Assembly: GCA_018287875.1 (NCBI GenBank) | Contig: JAGVVL010000002.1 | Span: 1,426,001 to 1,490,000, forward strand | Direction: 5' to 3' | Length of the DNA stretch: 64,000 nucleotides | DNA from: Nigrospora sphaerica | Lineage: Eukaryota; Ascomycota; Sordariomycetes; Amphisphaeriales; Apiosporaceae | Shown: one piece after another, positions 11,781 to 22,250 of the stretch | Position numbering within the stretch: the first letter of the stretch is position 1 | How the letters are laid out: each line of letters starts with the position of its first letter | The notes under the pieces: generated by a model | What the model saw: only the letters and a program-made list of their open reading frames with translations | What the model was told of the DNA's origin: nothing | Databases searched by the model: none | Program-made: the position numbers and the translations under genes

Positions 11781-13514
11781 ATGGAGCGGCAGGCCGGCAC
11801 GGACGGGCCTCCCCGGGGCGTGAAGCGCAAGACAGACGAAGCCCAGGGTGCGCGCAAATTGACGCCGTCCCAACGTCTTGCCGCGGCACGCCGAGCAGGC
11901 GTCGATACGACGGTGGACGTACCGCAGAGCAAAACGTCGTGTCGTGGTGCCGACGATCGAGGCGAGGGATCGAACATCGCCGGCACCGCCCTCAGGGACG
12001 ACGCATATTACGAATCGCTCTACGCTTCGGACCTCGACTTTCGAGCCCTTGGTCAAGAAGATGCCGAGTTTGGCGCTTTGTAAGACGAAGACGGCAGGCT
12101 GGGGTGATTCCTTGGCGACTGTTTGCTAACTGCCGCGCCCAGCTTGGTCGAGGGCGCACATCTCGACTTCACGGATCCCGCCGCGGTGATGCAACTGACC
12201 AAGACGCTTTTGAAGCGCGATTTCAATTTGCGCGTCGAATTGCCAGAAGACAGGCTGTGCCCTCCGGTACGTCACAGATCCCCCGGCTTTGCTTGTACGA
12301 ACCCAGCAGACAGCGTAGCGCTGACGGTATCCCAGGTACCCAACCGGCACAACTACATTCTATGGCTGAAAAGCCTCATGGACAGTACGTCGGAATCTTT
12401 CAGCGAGACGTACGAGCCATCAAGACGTGTTACGGGGCTCGACGTCGGGACGGGGGCCAGCGCCATTTACCCGCTTCTTGGCTGCGCCCAGCGCCCGTCG
12501 TGGTCTTTTGTCGCGACGGAGATAGACGCCAAGTCGATTGCGTATGCCAAGAAGAACATCGAACTCAACCAACCTGTAGCCTCCCGCATTCGGCTGGTGG
12601 AGCGAGCTCCGGAGGCGTGTCTTGTTCCCCTCGACGAGCTGCGCATGGATCGCATCGACTTCGTCATGACCAATCCGCCCTTCTACACGTCCGAATCGGA
12701 ACTCGACGAGCTGGCGCGGCGGAAATCCCGGCCCCCTTCGAGCGCGTGCACGGGGGCGGCGCACGAGATGGTTTGCGACGGGGGCGAGGTCGGCTTCATC
12801 CGCCGCATCGTGGAGGAGTCCCTCGTCCTCGGGAGCCGGGTGCAGTGGTACACGTCCATGGTGGGGAAGCAGTCGAGCCTCGAGGCCGTCGTCGAGCTGC
12901 TGCGAGAGCACGGCGTCGAGAACTACGCCGTGACGCAGTTCGTGCAGGGAGCCCGGACGCGGCGGTGGGCGGTGGGTTGGAGCTTCGGGCTGCGGCGGCC
13001 CTGCGCCCGGGCGTGCCGCGGCTTCGAGCCGGCGGCCGGCAAGAAGCTGCTGCCGCCGCCCACGGAGAGCACGGCGGCGTCCAAGGTGGTGCCGGCGGCC
13101 AAGGCGGCGCAGGTGGAGAACACGTTCTGGACCCAGCTCGAGAACGTCACCGAGGGCCTCGACCTCATCTCCTGGAGCCTGGACGAAGAGCGGCTGCGCG
13201 GCGTGGGCTTCGCCGCCGAGAACGTGTGGAGCCGCACGTACCGCCGGAGAAAGGGCCGCGAGGCGGCGGCGCTCGCGAGGGACCACGAGGCGGCGCCGCG
13301 CCCCGAGGCGAAAGCCGGCGACCCCGAGAAAGGCGTGGCCGAGTGCGCATTTGGCTTCTCCATCACGGTCAAGACGCTGCGAGGGGAAGAGGAAGGGCAA
13401 GGGGGCCGAGGGCAAGCGCGGGTGGTGGCGGTGGTGCGCTGGCTCCAAGGAAGCGATTACGGGCTTTTCGAGAGTTTCTGCGGCATGGTACGCAACGCAT
13501 TTGCCCTTCTCTGA
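11781..13514 (+). CDS. METTL16-type RNA N6-adenine methyltransferase
   Basis: This is a SAM-dependent methyltransferase of the METTL16/DUF890 (Methyltransf_10) family, whose animal and fission yeast members methylate the U6 snRNA ACAGA-box adenosine. Spliced exons 11781-12079, 12143-12266 and 12336-13514 give 533 aa. Visible motifs are the N-terminal YYESLYASDLDFRAL; VPNRHNYILWLKSLM; the SAM-binding GLDVGTGASAIYPLLG; the acidic ATEID; the catalytic NPPF inside VMTNPPFYTSESEL; and the C-terminal FESFCGM. Intron 2 (12267-12335, 69 nt) is a multiple of three without stops, so the unspliced frame also stays open; removing it restores the conserved spacing between the N-terminal module and the Rossmann fold. 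A basic linker rich in Arg/Lys/Glu lies around 13200-13320. The family assignment is strong; the exact RNA substrate is inferred. Confidence 0.9.
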
Positions 13515-14697
13515 TGGGCGCGTGCCCACGCCTGTGTATTAGTAGCACTCACCCTTCAGCTACTAGCAGGTGCGAAGCTCTTACAGGTAATGTAAGTTAC
13601 CTTGCACACTTCTTCCCCAAACTTCGTTATCCCGCGTACGTAAGTAGGCAAGGCAGAGGGAACCTTTGCTGCGAGCCACCCGAATACTCCAAGCCGCCCG
13701 AATCGCTGATGCATCGTTCCGTTCAAGCGTAAGTTGGCGGCATTCCCCGCCGTTTGCCGTGGATCTTCTCTCGAGGGTGATCCTAAAGCGTCTAGCCCTC
13801 ACGGCGGTCCGAGTTGGTGGCACTTGGGCACAGCGGCAGTCTGTGCTCGACGCCACGTAGCGGTGCGCTGCATAGGACCCGACGGGGACTCCGCGCGGCT
13901 GTTCAAGGTCGATGCATCCATCTATCCATGTTTACTTACTGCCCGCGTGCGCGGTACGTGTGGAAAAAACTCAACGGCGTGGGTTTCCACGGGGCCCTTC
14001 CCGTGGAGCTGACGACAACATGACGGCGGGTTCGTCGTCCTTTCCGAGAGTTCGGTCCCAGTCGTCGGCCCCTCCCCTTCCACCGCAACGGGCTGGAGTC
14101 CCTCCTTCCACCGCAACGGGCTGGAGTCCCTCCTTCCACCGCAACGGGCTGAAGCTCCTCCTTCCATGGCCAAGGGCAGGAGTCACTCCCTCCAATGGAT
14201 CGCAACGGGCTGACAGGAGCGGGGTGATGAAAGTCGCTGCCCCCGCCTTTCCCCCCCACTCTCCATTTTACTGCAAATCATTCACCCCCATCCCCTGGGA
14301 GATGCCAATTGGATCGGCACGTTTGGGGTTAGACTGGCCGCCCTGTTAGTACTGGAGGCGCGGGCTGGCCCATCGACTAGTCTCGATTGTGTGTGCACCT
14401 GTGTACACAATGTCCCTGTACCGACTTTATGCACCCAATCTCATCCCTCCCTCCGTCCCATCCTAACTGACTGCCCGACCGACCCGAGTCTGCCGCCTCC
14501 TGAAGATACCTACTTGTATTCAATCTAATCGCCCTCGTCTGCCCGCCGTCCCGTGGCTGCCGATCCTTTCACCGGCCCCTTCTCTCCTTCTTAGTCTCTT
14601 GTTTTCTTTTTACTTCCGGCTTGTGAGACTGGGCCGATCCCATCACCGCCTCCGTTCCTCCCTTCCGCCCCCTTTCCCTCCCCTCCCGTACCCCCCA
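13515..14697. other. Intergenic, METTL16-like gene to ERG8
   Basis: No credible gene is present. It contains a 28-base minisatellite (14081-14218) and, from about 14430, a pyrimidine-rich tract leading into the ERG8 start, likely its promoter and leader. Confidence 0.6.
14081..14218. repeat. Minisatellite, 28-bp unit, five copies
   Basis: Units begin at 14081, 14109, 14137, 14165 and 14193, exactly 28 bases apart. The core is CACCGCAACGGGCTGGAGTC followed by a CCTCCTTC spacer. The first three copies are near-identical, the fourth is diverged, and the fifth carries a small insertion (CAATGGATCGCAACGGGC). It is intergenic. Confidence 0.93.
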
Positions 14698-16470
14698 ATG
14701 TCGCCTCCGACGCCCACGGCCGTCTCCGCCCCCGGCAAGGTCCTGCTGGCCGGCGGCTACTTGGTCCTTGACCGCGCCTATACCGGCCTCGTTATCGGCC
14801 TCAGCGCTCGCATCAACGTCGTCGCCCGGGAGATCGAGACCAGCCAGGGCGTGCAGCTCCAAGAGATTGTCGTCTCGAGCCCTCAGTTTCTCGACAGCCA
14901 GTGGCGCTATGGCTACCATCTGGCCGGCGAAGATGCCGGCATCAAGGTCACCCAGCTGCACGGGTAAGTGCGCCACCGTTTCCGCCCCCCGTTCCCGTGC
15001 CCGTGCCCCGTCTTCTTTTTTGTCGTCTTTGCCTCTGCCTCCGCATGTCGACGCCCCCTTGCGACGCCAAGGTGTGCCCCTCCTCCTGCTCTCCCTCCCG
15101 CCGTCCTTCATCCCCCCTTCGTTCCGTGCCGTTGCCCACAACCCTTCCCGGCGAACCCTAACCCAAAGCGACGCAAGGCCCGGCGCCGCCATCTACTTTA
15201 GCCCTCGTCGGGCCCGAGAGAGACATGCCGCACGCCGCTATTCCTGCATGCCCTTCCGGCTTCCCACGCGGGCCCGTGATTGGTCGATCAACCCCTTTCC
15301 AGGCCCCTTTCGGCCTCTTTACCCGCCCCCCTTGTCATCAGCTCTCACTTTCTCTCGCGTCGCTGGGTTCCATGCTCACCACTGACCAGCGGCTCGCCCA
15401 TCAACGCCAACCGCTTCGTGGAAGTCACCTTGACCTACGTCCTTACGTACATCACGGCGGTGACGCCGTCCCGTCGCCGGTCGGGCTTCAGCCTCGACCC
15501 CGTCCAGCTCACCATCCTGGCCGACAATGACTACTACTCGCAGCCGCACGCCATCGCGAACACGGAGAAGAACCCGACGCGCTTCTCCAAGTTCCCCACG
15601 CCGCTCAAGGACGCTAACAAGACGGGCCTGGGCTCCTCGGCCGCCCTGGTCACGGCGCTGACGGCCGCCCTGCTGACCCACTTTATGCCCCGGGAGCTGT
15701 ACGACGTTGATAGCGCCGAGGGCCGGCGCGTCCTGCACAACCTGGCCCAGGCCGCTCACTGCGCCGCCCAGGGCAAGGTCGGCTCCGGCTTCGACGTGGC
15801 CGCCGCCGTCTACGGCAGCTGCCGGTACCGTCGCTTCAGCCCCGCCCTGCTAGAGAGCCTGCCCGAGCCCGGCGCCGCCGGCTTTGCCCCCGCCCTCGTC
15901 GAGCTCGTGGCGCGCCGCGAGTGGGACACGGAGATCGCCACCGACGCTGTGCGCGTGCCGCCGGGCCTCGCCGTCCGCATGTGTGACGTCGACTGCGGCA
16001 GCCAGACGGTCGGCATGGTCAAGCAGGTGCTCGCCTGGCGCCAGGCCGCCCCCGACGCCGCCCGCGAACTCTGGGACGCCTTGCAGGCCGACAACGAGGC
16101 CCTGGCCGCCGCCCTCGCCGACGGCCGCACCGGGGATCTCCCGGCCGCCCTCGCCGCCATCCGCGCCCGCATCCGCGCCATGGGCGATGCGAGCGGCGTG
16201 CCCATCGAGCCCCCGAGCCAGACGGCGCTCCTCGACGCCCTCGCCGCCGAGGTCGACGGCGTTCTCGGCGGCGTCGTCCCCGGCGCCGGCGGTTTCGACG
16301 CCCTCGCCCTCCTGGTGCGCGACGACGCCGAGACCGAGACCCGCGTCCAGGACTTCGCCGCCCGCTGGGGCCGCGAGCACGGTGGCGCCGTGCGCCTGCT
16401 CGCCGTCAAGGGCGAGATGGAGGGCGTCCGGAAGGAGGCGCTGGACCAGTACGCCGGCTGGGTCAACTAG
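14698..16470 (+). CDS. ERG8: Phosphomevalonate kinase
   Basis: This GHMP-family kinase converts mevalonate 5-phosphate to the 5-diphosphate with ATP, in the cytosolic mevalonate pathway that feeds ergosterol and isoprenoids. Exons 14698-14963 and 15390-16470 join to 448 aa; the 426-nt pyrimidine-rich intron is unusually long. The start is fixed by the family N-terminus SAPGKVLLAGGYLVLD. The ATP-binding GHMP motif is KTGLGSSAALVTALTAAL, preceded by the ERG8-type segment NPTRFSKFPTPLKDANKTG. A third motif near the end, PGAGGFDALALLV, matches the C-terminal GHMP glycine-rich motif. Length agrees with yeast Erg8 (about 450 aa). It has no operon-like neighbours. The assignment is secure by motif order. 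Confidence 0.95.
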
Positions 16471-18322
16471 GAAGGGCGCCCGCCGCCTCCGGACCGACTA
16501 GGGGCAGCCCGGCCAGAGCAATGGGGACGGCCGTCGTGGATAACCGGTCTGGTTTTGGGGGGTACATAATATTGCGCTTAGAATGGCAGCCGAGCCTATA
16601 TTGACTACACCTTTCCACGGCCGCCGGGACCCAACTGCCTCGCGCTTGACTGTGACCCCGACTCCCTTCTGTCGTGTGCTGACTGGGGGATGGCATACTT
16701 ATACATTGCAGCCTTTCGGGCCCCAGTGCTCGAAGCCACCGAGCCCAGTGGAAACGCGTCGTACTGATCCTAGACCGGGAAAGGGGCCACGCAGCGACTA
16801 AACGCCCCTTTCTTCAAACCACGCAACTACGTAGTTGCGGACCGCAGCGGGCACACCATAGTAAACCATCCATGCTTCAGCCTCCAATGCCACGCATGCG
16901 GCCGTTGTTTGTAAAAATGCGTTGGTGGGAAGGCGTCGCGTATAGTTCTCACGGAACTTGTGCCGCGAGCTTCTGCCCTGATGAGTCATACTTCCCCTCC
17001 GGCAGTACCGGTGGCCGCCGTTGAAGAGAGTATGCAAAACTCGGCAAGCATTCCAACCTTGGCCAAGCGAGCGTCCCAAGCCCGGGTTTGAACCTACGGA
17101 CTTCTGACACAAGGGGGTGAGGTCCGTCGCAACTGCGGATGAACCCCTAGCTCCCCAACTACCGCCGTTGATCAAGCCGTCCGTGGTGACGACCGGCGAG
17201 CGTCACGTTTTGGGCCTGGAGGAAAAAAGTCGGGAACCGAGCCCGGGCGAGAAACCCCTCTGTAGACTTACACAGGAGACGTGAGGGCCGGAGCTTGGGC
17301 GGCGTGAGCGGCGGCATTCCCGCTGTCCATCGGTCAGCTATGGGAACCGCAGCGTCCGAGGGCGTGGCGACCTACTGGATGTCCTCCTCGGTGGGAGCCG
17401 TGATGATAATGGCCGGCACCCTCGCCGTGCGCCGGAGGGCCTGGGCAGACTTGTTTTTAGACTACGCCTTTGCTTGACGCGCTGGAATACTCACGAGGGG
17501 GACTCTGATCCGGCGCGTGTTGCGGAGCTCCACGTCTTCCTTGTGAAGCGGGATGCAGCCGCAGTATGTGGAGAAAAAGAATTTCATGGACGAAACCATG
17601 GTTTGCGCGGGTTTCCTTTGGAGGATTTATGAACCTCCCAGAAAGTGCGTGCGATTGGCCAAAATGCCAGTGAATACTTCTCGTTGCTGAGGGTATCGGA
17701 GAGCCAGTGTTTTCCAGACGTACGCCAATATTGTAATTGAGAAAGTGGTGGGTGTATAATGGAAATTCGGTCGGATCGGAGCGGTAGCTGGACGTGCGCT
17801 GGAGTGTGCGGTTCGAAATTGTAGTATCTGGATGTCCCAGTCGGGCTTGCGCAATCTGGAGAGCCGTCTTAGCGGTGCTGATCGGGAGTGGCAATGCTTG
17901 CAGACGCTAGTCATGATAGAATGCATAAGAGCCTTGAAAACACTTGAAATATAACATTACAAGTCTGAATGTGCAGCACAACGGTGCATGAGCTTAACAG
18001 GGTCGAAGCCAGCATCATTCGAAATATAAGGTAGGCAGTCGATGGTGTATTGCTGATCCGATACTCCTATCAGACACAGGTTGGAGCTTGTGGGGGCTAT
18101 GCGCTGTCACTGGGGGCACCCGAACTTTCAGGCCACGTCCCGTGTCCTAGTCGCATCAGACTGCGTCGCCAGCAACTAGCCATTCCCGGCCCGTCCTGGT
18201 GATTGAAAATCGCTTCCCTCGTGGCCGTTAGTTTGCATGGGCCCTTGGTCCCCATGGTCTGCAATTCACCAGTTCGGCCCAGCGAGGTCACTCGACCACC
18301 AACCGGTACAATTCCTGTCGAC
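16471..18322. other. Intergenic, ERG8 to aldehyde dehydrogenase
   Basis: About 1.85 kb without a supportable gene. Part of it (17480-18100) is more AT-rich than its surroundings. Near 17080-17105 the minus strand carries a tRNA B-box-like GGTTCAAACCC, but no cloverleaf folds around it. The genes on both sides are read toward this interval, so both 3' ends lie here. Confidence 0.55.
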
Positions 18323-19832
18323 TTATTTCGGGTAGTCCTTGAGGTGGAAGCTCTTCAGCTTCACAAACTGCTCGAAGCCGAACTTGCTCAGGGTGACACC
18401 CTTGCCCGAGTTCTTCCAGCCGGTCCACGCCAAATCCTGGGAGGAATGTCAGTACAGGAACATCGTTACAAGGCTCCCAAAGCCCAAAACATACCGGCGA
18501 CGGGAAATCAGCGCGATTCACAAAGACGGTTCCAGCCTCCACCTCCTCGGCCAGCTCGTACCCCTTCTCGGTGTCCTTGGTCCACAAGCTGGCAGTCAGG
18601 CCAAACTCGCTGTCGTTCATCAACTTAACCGCCTCCTCGTCCGACTTGACTTTCATGACGGAAATTACGGGTCCAAAGGTCTCTTCCGTCATCACCGTCA
18701 TGCTGTGGTTGACACCCGTGAGTAGGGTCGGCTTGATGAAGTTACCCTTGGGAGGCAGCGACTTGAATGACGCGTTCTCGGGCGTCTCATCCTTGGCGCC
18801 CTTGTCCAGAGCATCCTGAATATGGGCCTCGATAGTCTCCTTGGATCGTTTGGAGATCACGGGTCCGATCTGAGTGTCGGCGTCCAAGGGGTCTCCGACC
18901 TTGTAGCCCTCGAGAACCTTCTTTACAGCTTCGACGAAGCCGTCATGTACCTTTTCGTCCACATAGACGCGTTCGATAGCGCAGCAGCTCTGGCCCGAGT
19001 TGAAGATGGAGCCGTCGACGATCTCCTCGGCGGCCCAGGCCAGATCCACGTCAGCGCGGACGTAGGCGGGATCTTTTCCGCCAAGCTCCAAGCCGACATT
19101 GATGATACGGTCCGAAGCAGCCTTCTGGACGGCCAAGCCTCCGGCAACCGACCCCGTGAAGCACACCAGAGCAATTTTGGGGTCTCTGACGATCGACTCG
19201 ATCATAGAAGGCGAGCCGCAGTGGAAGTACTGGAGGACGCCGGCGGGAAGGCCCGCCTCGGCAAACACACTAGCCATCTGCTCGACAATGGTGGGCGTCT
19301 GCGGGGAGGGCTTCAAGATGACGGTGTTGCCGGCCAACAGGGCCGGGATGAGCGAGTTGACCAGCACGAGGTAGGGATACTGAATGAAATCAGTCTCCAG
19401 TCGATGTCAAAGGGAAGGGCCACTTACGTTCCAGGCGAAGAGGATCAGGACGGGGCCGACAGGGGTCTTGCGGATGAACCGCTTGAAGCCCTTCTCGGGC
19501 TCGCCATCGGTGTCCTTCAAGGCCTCGTCGCTGATCTTGACGAGGTACTCACTCCGCTTCACAGCCGTGGTGACCTCCACAGGGGTATATCTGATGGGCC
19601 GGCCCATCTGCACCGTGATCTCCTGGGCCAACTCATCCTTCTTGCCGCTCAAAAGCCTGAGTGCCTTGGTGACGATAGCTTGGCGGTCCTTCAATGAGGT
19701 CTTGCGCCAACTCTCAAAGGCCTTGGCCGATGTCTGGGGGATCTCTTGGAGTTCTGATTGGGAAACGCCATTGCGGGTGACGATGGGCTCGTTAGTGGTG
19801 GGGGAGATGGTGGTGAGGACTTCGACCGACAT
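18323..19832 (-). CDS. NAD(P)-dependent aldehyde dehydrogenase
   Basis: This ALDH-superfamily enzyme oxidises an aldehyde to a carboxylate; the substrate is not determined. Minus-strand exons are 19832-19428, 19379-18495 and 18436-18323 (467 aa); the introns are 48 and 58 nt, both phase 0. Landmarks in order: the cofactor-region TPVGPVLILFAWN and LAGNTVILKPSPQTP; FTGSVAGG; the catalytic glutamate motif LELGGKDPAYV; the nucleophile region FNSGQSCCAIERVYV; TEETFGPVISV; and the C-terminal WTGWKNSGKGVTLSKFGFEQ. The MSVEVL start at 19832 was preferred over an in-frame Met seven codons upstream, which is also possible. The double Cys in GQSCC is typical of the succinate-semialdehyde or broad-range branch. 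It is divergently transcribed from ESF2 across a GATA-rich promoter. Confidence 0.92.
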
Positions 19833-20355
19833 GATGGCTGGCAGCAGAGACAAGGATGCGTAAAAGACAGGCTTGGCAAAGGGGAGTTCTTCTGGTTTCT
19901 TGGCGTTCTAGAAGACCAGTTCCAGGGAAGAAAGGAAGACGTGTTGTGAGTGTGGTCGTGAAGATGGGAGAAAGAAAGAAAGATAACAACAGCGTGTGAC
20001 GTCGCTTTGCAGGGTCGCCGGGGACAGGCAGAGACACTAACTACCCCGCGGTCGCGCCTGCCAGCCTACAAGGGGGTGGAGTGAACCGATAACGGCGATA
20101 GGCAGGACCCCGATTACGATAGAAAAAAAGGTTATCGCCGCGCTAAGACGGGAGCGATATGGCGCGTGCTTCTGCCTCACAGCAACTTCTTTTTTCAACC
20201 TCAATCGTCTATCTCGTCAGTCGGATCCCTGCGACCCTGGTACTCACTGCGCTCTGATTCGCCTGCCTGCAAGGCCCCTCTGTTCATCTACCGGAGCCCC
20301 AGGCTCGCCCAAGCCCGGCTTTGTCAATTGCAGCTGTCAGGCCCCGCTGTCAAGC
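19833..20355. promoter_or_regulatory. Divergent promoter with clustered GATA sites
   Basis: This is the shared upstream region of the aldehyde dehydrogenase (leftward) and ESF2 (rightward). Four HGATAR elements lie within 49 bases: GATAA at 20088, GATAG at 20097, GATAG at 20118 and TTATC (reverse) at 20132. A fifth, GATAA, is at 19983, and a CRE-like TGACGTC is at 19998-20004. Clustered HGATAR sites are the recognised target of fungal GATA factors such as AreA/NIT2 (nitrogen) or SreA (iron). Which gene responds is inference. Confidence 0.5.
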
Positions 20356-21276
20356 ATGGCGCCCCAAAAAAGGAACAAGTTCCTCGAGACTGAGGATAGT
20401 GAGGAGGAGGATATTGGCGGCTACGACTCCGAGGAGGAACTACAGAAGGGAGGCGGTCGTACCGCAAAGCGGCGCAAAGTCGAGGACGAGGAGGACCACT
20501 CGGATGAAGAGGATGCCGGTGACTTCAGCGACGAGGAAGATGAGGAGGCCGATGGCCAGCAATCAGAGGGCGGCGCTGAGAAGAAGACCAAGGCCGAGAA
20601 GTTTTCGAGCAACGATGAGCTTCCGGGCTTGTCGAAGCCCCTGACCAAGAAGAACCTCGTGGCCACCGAAAAGGCCGTCAAGAAATCGGGCGTCGTGTAT
20701 CTCTCACGCGTCCCGCCCTTCATGAAGCCCCAGAAGCTGCGGTCCCTGCTGGAGCCCTACGGCAAGATCAACCGCATCTTCTTGTCCCCCGAGGATCCCG
20801 AGGCTCACAAACAGCGGGTACGCAACGGCGGCAACAAAAAGAGGTCCTACACGGACGGCTGGGTTGAGTTTGTCAACAAGAAAGAGGCCAAGGCGGCCGT
20901 GGAGCTGCTGAACGCCCGAACCATCGGTGGCAAGAAGGGCAGCTACTACCGCGACGATATCTGGAACCTGCTGTACCTACACGGCTTCAAGTGGCACAAT
21001 CTCACTGAGCAGATCTCGGCCGAGGCCGCCGAGCGCGCCAGCAGAATGCGGGCCGAAATCACCCGGACGACGAAAGAGAACAAGGAATTTGTGCGCAATG
21101 TCGAGAAGGCCAAGATGCTCGAGGGCATTCAGTCGAAAGCGGCCGCCAAGAACAAAGACACGAACGACCAGCCGGCCCAGGCCCGGGCTCGACGCACATT
21201 TGAGCAGGCCCCCGTGGCCAAGAAAAAGGACAAGTTGCCCGAAGATGCGCAGAGAGTTGCGAGCATGCTGTTCTAA
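20356..21276 (+). CDS. ESF2: Pre-rRNA processing factor Esf2/ABT1, RRM protein
   Basis: This nucleolar RNA-binding protein belongs to the SSU processome; in yeast Esf2 stimulates the Dbp8 helicase during 18S rRNA maturation. It is a single exon of 306 aa. Residues 1-85 are a highly acidic and basic low-complexity tail with a KRRK patch. The atypical RRM runs from about 113 to 210: VVYLSRVPPFMKPQKLRSLL, YGKINRIFLSPEDP, then a short basic insertion before the RNP-like DGWVEFVNKKEAK, and the family signature YYRDDIWNLLYLHGFKWHNL. The C-terminal 85 residues form a charged, probably helical tail beginning EAAERASRMRAEI. The length and order match Esf2/ABT1. Confidence 0.95.
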   Translation: MAPQKRNKFLETEDSEEEDIGGYDSEEELQKGGGRTAKRRKVEDEEDHSDEEDAGDFSDEEDEEADGQQSEGGAEKKTKAEKFSSNDELPGLSKPLTKKNLVATEKAVKKSGVVYLSRVPPFMKPQKLRSLLEPYGKINRIFLSPEDPEAHKQRVRNGGNKKRSYTDGWVEFVNKKEAKAAVELLNARTIGGKKGSYYRDDIWNLLYLHGFKWHNLTEQISAEAAERASRMRAEITRTTKENKEFVRNVEKAKMLEGIQSKAAAKNKDTNDQPAQARARRTFEQAPVAKKKDKLPEDAQRVASMLF

Positions 21277-21402
21277 TTATCGATATCTAATGATACCCGG
21301 GATCACACGCTCCCTTTGCAGCGGCCCCTGTCGCTCGTCTATACCGGATTCGTCTATACTGGATCACGATGTATATTACACATTACAGCCAGTTCCACCG
21401 GC

Positions 21403-22250
21403 TCAGGCACCAACCGCCATAATCTTCTTCACCATAGCGCCAATGTCTGCCGCACTGAAGGTGGCATTGGCCCCCCGCCAGCCCTCGGCATAGGGCAAAC
21501 GTTCTTGTTCTACGATACAGTCAGCACAGTGAAAAACACGAACCCAATGGATTTGCTATCGACTTACCGAACATGACCTTGACCCATTCCGTCTTCGCAT
21601 CACCCGTCACCTTGTTGCCAAACACCAGCAGGTACAGGCCTGACTCGGCATAGGAAGTCGTCATCTGGGTCTCCGTGAGATTGAAGTCTGGATTGAGCGC
21701 CTCGGCTGCAGCCATGCGGTCCGCCCGTGCCTTGGCTGCAGTCTCGATGCTGATGACTTCCTTGCCAGTGAAGTGCCGGGCCGTTGTAGCCCAGATGAGG
21801 GGGTCGAATCGAAGAGCGTCGCCCCAGAAGGCATCCTTCCGCGACAGGGATCCATCATGCTCCATGGGCTTGTGGACAAGGTCCTCAAGGTTGAAGGTGC
21901 CGTTTTTCCCCGTTGAGGAGTGAGCCAGTCCGCCCTGAATCTGGGGGAGGAAGGGCTCGATAGGGAAGTTTAGAGCACCGCTCAGTGCAGACGCAATGGT
22001 CGACTGGTCAAGGTTTTTGCCGTTGCGGGGGAGGAAGGCATGGTTCGCCAATGAGTTCAACATAGGACAGGGCGAGCGGCCTTAACTGAGGCGTCAGTGT
22101 CTTATCCTCGTCGTGAACGGGAACCGAAAACCTACTGTCTCCGAGCTGGGCAGGCCACCACTTGTGACCGGCCGGCTCCGACGAGTTGTAGCAGGGCTTG
22201 GCAATGGCGGCGCCGGCAAAAGTCAGACTGAGCACAGAATATAGCTGCAT
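21403..22250 (-). CDS. Secreted heme-thiolate peroxidase/peroxygenase (chloroperoxidase family)
   Basis: This is a short unspecific peroxygenase (Peroxidase_2 family) that uses peroxide to oxygenate or halogenate organic substrates outside the cell. Minus-strand exons are 22250-22136, 22080-21568 and 21509-21403 (244 aa), with introns of 55 and 58 nt. Residues 1-17 are a signal peptide (MQLYSVLSLTFAGAAIA). Splicing intron 1 creates the heme-ligand motif GDSRSPCPMLNSLANH; Cys43 is the axial thiolate ligand. The EHD triad at 112-114 (MEHDGSLSRKDAFWGD) provides the Mg site and acid-base region. Exon 3 supplies the family ending ERLPYAEGW, which supports the splice. Two N-glycosylation sequons (NSS at 22, NGT at 98) fit secretion. 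Length matches the short group (about 230-270 aa). Confidence 0.92.

Noticed and set aside
11666..13732. 688-codon plus-strand frame overlapping the METTL16-like gene
   Set aside because: It is an out-of-frame shadow with Arg/Ala-rich translation; the conserved motifs are in the other frame.
17040..17165. Possible minus-strand tRNA gene (B-box-like GGTTCAAACCC; reads as VGSNPG when translated)
   Set aside because: The T-stem does not pair, no variable loop fits between a possible anticodon stem and the T-arm, and no acceptor stem closes. At most it is a tRNA-derived relic.
16801..18100. AT-richer segment as a possible RIP-mutated transposon
   Set aside because: No terminal repeats, no transposase or reverse-transcriptase fragments, and only a modest base shift.
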